In this document: positions 5,302-5,714 of the stretch, piece by piece
Layout of the letters: each line of letters starts with the position of its first letter
How positions within the stretch are numbered: position 1 is the stretch's first letter
Source of the DNA: Clostridia bacterium
Lineage (GTDB): Bacteria; Bacillota; Clostridia; Oscillospirales; Butyricicoccaceae
Direction of reading: 5' to 3'
DNA length: 5,714 bases
Assembly (NCBI GenBank): GCA_017547995.1
Contig: JAFYNW010000188.1
Location: forward strand, 1-5,714
Made by a program: the position numbers and the translations under genes
The notes under the pieces: model-generated
Told to the model about the DNA's origin: nothing
Seen by the model: the letters and a program-made list of their open reading frames with translations, nothing else
Database searches by the model: none

Positions 5302-5330
5302 ATTATAGCACAAAATATTTGAAAATACAA
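5302..5330 (-). promoter_or_regulatory. Sigma-A promoter of the GNAT gene, extended -10
   Basis: On the minus strand TTGTAT (5325-5330) and a consensus TATAAT (5302-5307) are 17 bases apart. TGC stands immediately before the -10. The 11-base stretch TTTGTGCTATA is shared exactly with the guaB promoter. The predicted transcript starts near 5295, with a leader of about 28 nt. Confidence 0.82.
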
Positions 5331-5354
5331 TAAAATGATAGTTGTTTAACATTG

Positions 5355-5383
5355 TTGAAAATCATTATTTTATATGATAAAAT
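5355..5383 (+). promoter_or_regulatory. Candidate sigma-A promoter of pcp
   Basis: TTGAAA (5355-5360) and TAAAAT (5378-5383) are 17 bases apart, with TGA just before the -10 as an extended element. Transcription would start near 5390, giving a structured leader of about 170 nt that contains the hairpins at 5397-5454 and the hairpin array at 5456-5540. Confidence 0.65.
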
Positions 5384-5396
5384 TATTAAAAAGAAG

Positions 5397-5454
5397 CCTC
5401 CCTTGCTAAATTACCCCAACGGGAGGGTGTTCATCTGAAGAATGACAGATGCAC
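5397..5454 (+). other. Two consecutive stem-loops in the pcp leader
   Basis: CCTCCC (5397-5402) can pair with GGGAGG (5421-5426) around an 18-nt loop. Immediately after, GTG-TT-CATCTG (5427-5437) can pair with CAGATG-CAC (5446-5454) around an 8-nt loop, with TT as a bulge. Neither is followed by a T tract. I do not recognise a known riboswitch. The first stem resembles the G-rich repeats elsewhere in the window and may be a repeat remnant. Confidence 0.45.
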
Positions 5455-5455
5455 G

Positions 5456-5540
5456 TATATCGATATAAATCTCTGATGAGATTTTCGATATGCGCTGTGC
5501 GCTCGATATGTTTCCAAGAAACTCGATATGTCAGAATGAC
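5456..5540 (+). repeat. Array of four different mini-hairpins with a conserved TCGATAT linker
   Basis: After a palindromic TATATCGATATA (5456-5467) come AAATCTC-TGAT-GAGATTT (5467-5484), GCGC-TGT-GCGC (5492-5502), GTTTC-CAA-GAAAC (5510-5522) and GTCA-GAA-TGAC (5530-5540). TCGATAT precedes each one (5460-5466, 5485-5491, 5503-5509, 5523-5529). Every stem is perfectly paired and every one is different. The final hairpin ends 8 bases before the AAGGAG ribosome binding site of pcp. The organisation is the same as at 4336-4429 but in the opposite orientation on the plus strand. Confidence 0.87.
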
Positions 5541-5561
5541 AAGAATAAAAGGAGAAAAAAT

Positions 5562-5714
5562 ATGAAGATTCTTATTACAGGTTTTGAACCATTCGGCGGC
5601 GAATCCATCAATCCATCATGGGAAGCTGTAAAGCTCCTTCCTGAAAATATCGACGGCCACGAGGTCGTGAGAAAAATGCTTCCTTGCGTATTCATCAAGG
5701 CTGGCGACGTGCTC
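5562..5714 (+). CDS. pcp: Pyrrolidone-carboxylate peptidase (partial, N-terminal 51 residues)
   Basis: The frame opens with MKILITGFEPFGGESINPSW, the characteristic N-terminus of bacterial pyroglutamyl peptidase I (peptidase family C15), which removes N-terminal pyroglutamate from peptides in the cytosol. The window ends after codon 51 of an expected roughly 200-215. The catalytic Glu, Cys and His therefore lie outside and cannot be checked. AAAGGAG (5548-5554) stands 7 bases before the ATG. The reading frame is intact to the window end. It is transcribed divergently from the acetyltransferase gene and preceded by the mini-hairpin array, which would sit in its leader RNA. Confidence 0.93.
   Translation, partial: MKILITGFEPFGGESINPSWEAVKLLPENIDGHEVVRKMLPCVFIKAGDVL

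Noticed and set aside
4338..5333. A 331-codon open frame on the plus strand opposite the GNAT gene
   Set aside because: It is in codon register with the acetyltransferase, begins inside the hairpin array, and has a cysteine/histidine-rich composition typical of antisense translations. The minus-strand gene has clear GNAT motifs, a promoter and a ribosome binding site.

Overview
The window looks like a low-to-mid GC, Gram-positive anaerobe of the Clostridia, most likely a gut Oscillospiraceae/Ruminococcus-type genome. This is inference from strong GGAGG ribosome binding sites, extended -10 promoters, an OGG1-like glycosylase and a stand-alone SagB-type oxidoreductase. The hairpin-rich intergenic repeats also resemble what I recall from that group. 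No 16S or other decisive marker is present.

Layout. Positions 22-786 (minus) hold a SagB/ThcOx-type nitroreductase-fold flavoprotein with its own promoter. Positions 854-970 are a non-coding, repeat-bearing gap. Positions 1008-3136 (minus) are a two-gene operon: guaB (IMP dehydrogenase), whose stop codon overlaps by one base the start of a HAD phosphatase, closed by an intrinsic terminator at 973-1003. A divergent promoter region (3137-3265) separates this operon from a plus-strand OGG1-like 8-oxoguanine DNA glycosylase (3419-4234). The glycosylase gene is bracketed by two same-strand copies of a 38-nt repeat. A convergent gap follows, then a tandem-GNAT acetyltransferase (4431-5267, minus). 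A second divergent region (5268-5561) leads into the first 51 codons of pcp (pyrrolidone-carboxylate peptidase, plus), cut by the window end.

The genes are ordinary housekeeping and accessory metabolism: GTP synthesis, repair of oxidised guanine, a phosphatase, an acetyltransferase and a peptidase. They do not form an obvious single pathway beyond guaB with its coupled phosphatase. No CRISPR array, phage, IS element, tRNA or rRNA was found.

The unusual material is between the genes. Two arrays, at 4336-4429 (directly after the GNAT stop codon) and 5456-5540 (directly before the pcp ribosome binding site), consist of four or five different mini-hairpins (4-7 bp stems, mostly 3-nt loops) joined by a constant linker, TCGATAT, when read in the sense of the adjacent gene. 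The hairpin sequences differ from unit to unit but stay self-complementary, while the linker is conserved. This is the reverse of a CRISPR layout. Similar variable mini-hairpins sit inside two further dispersed repeats (923-969/3348-3398 and 3279-3336/4259-4296). I cannot assign this family a name.
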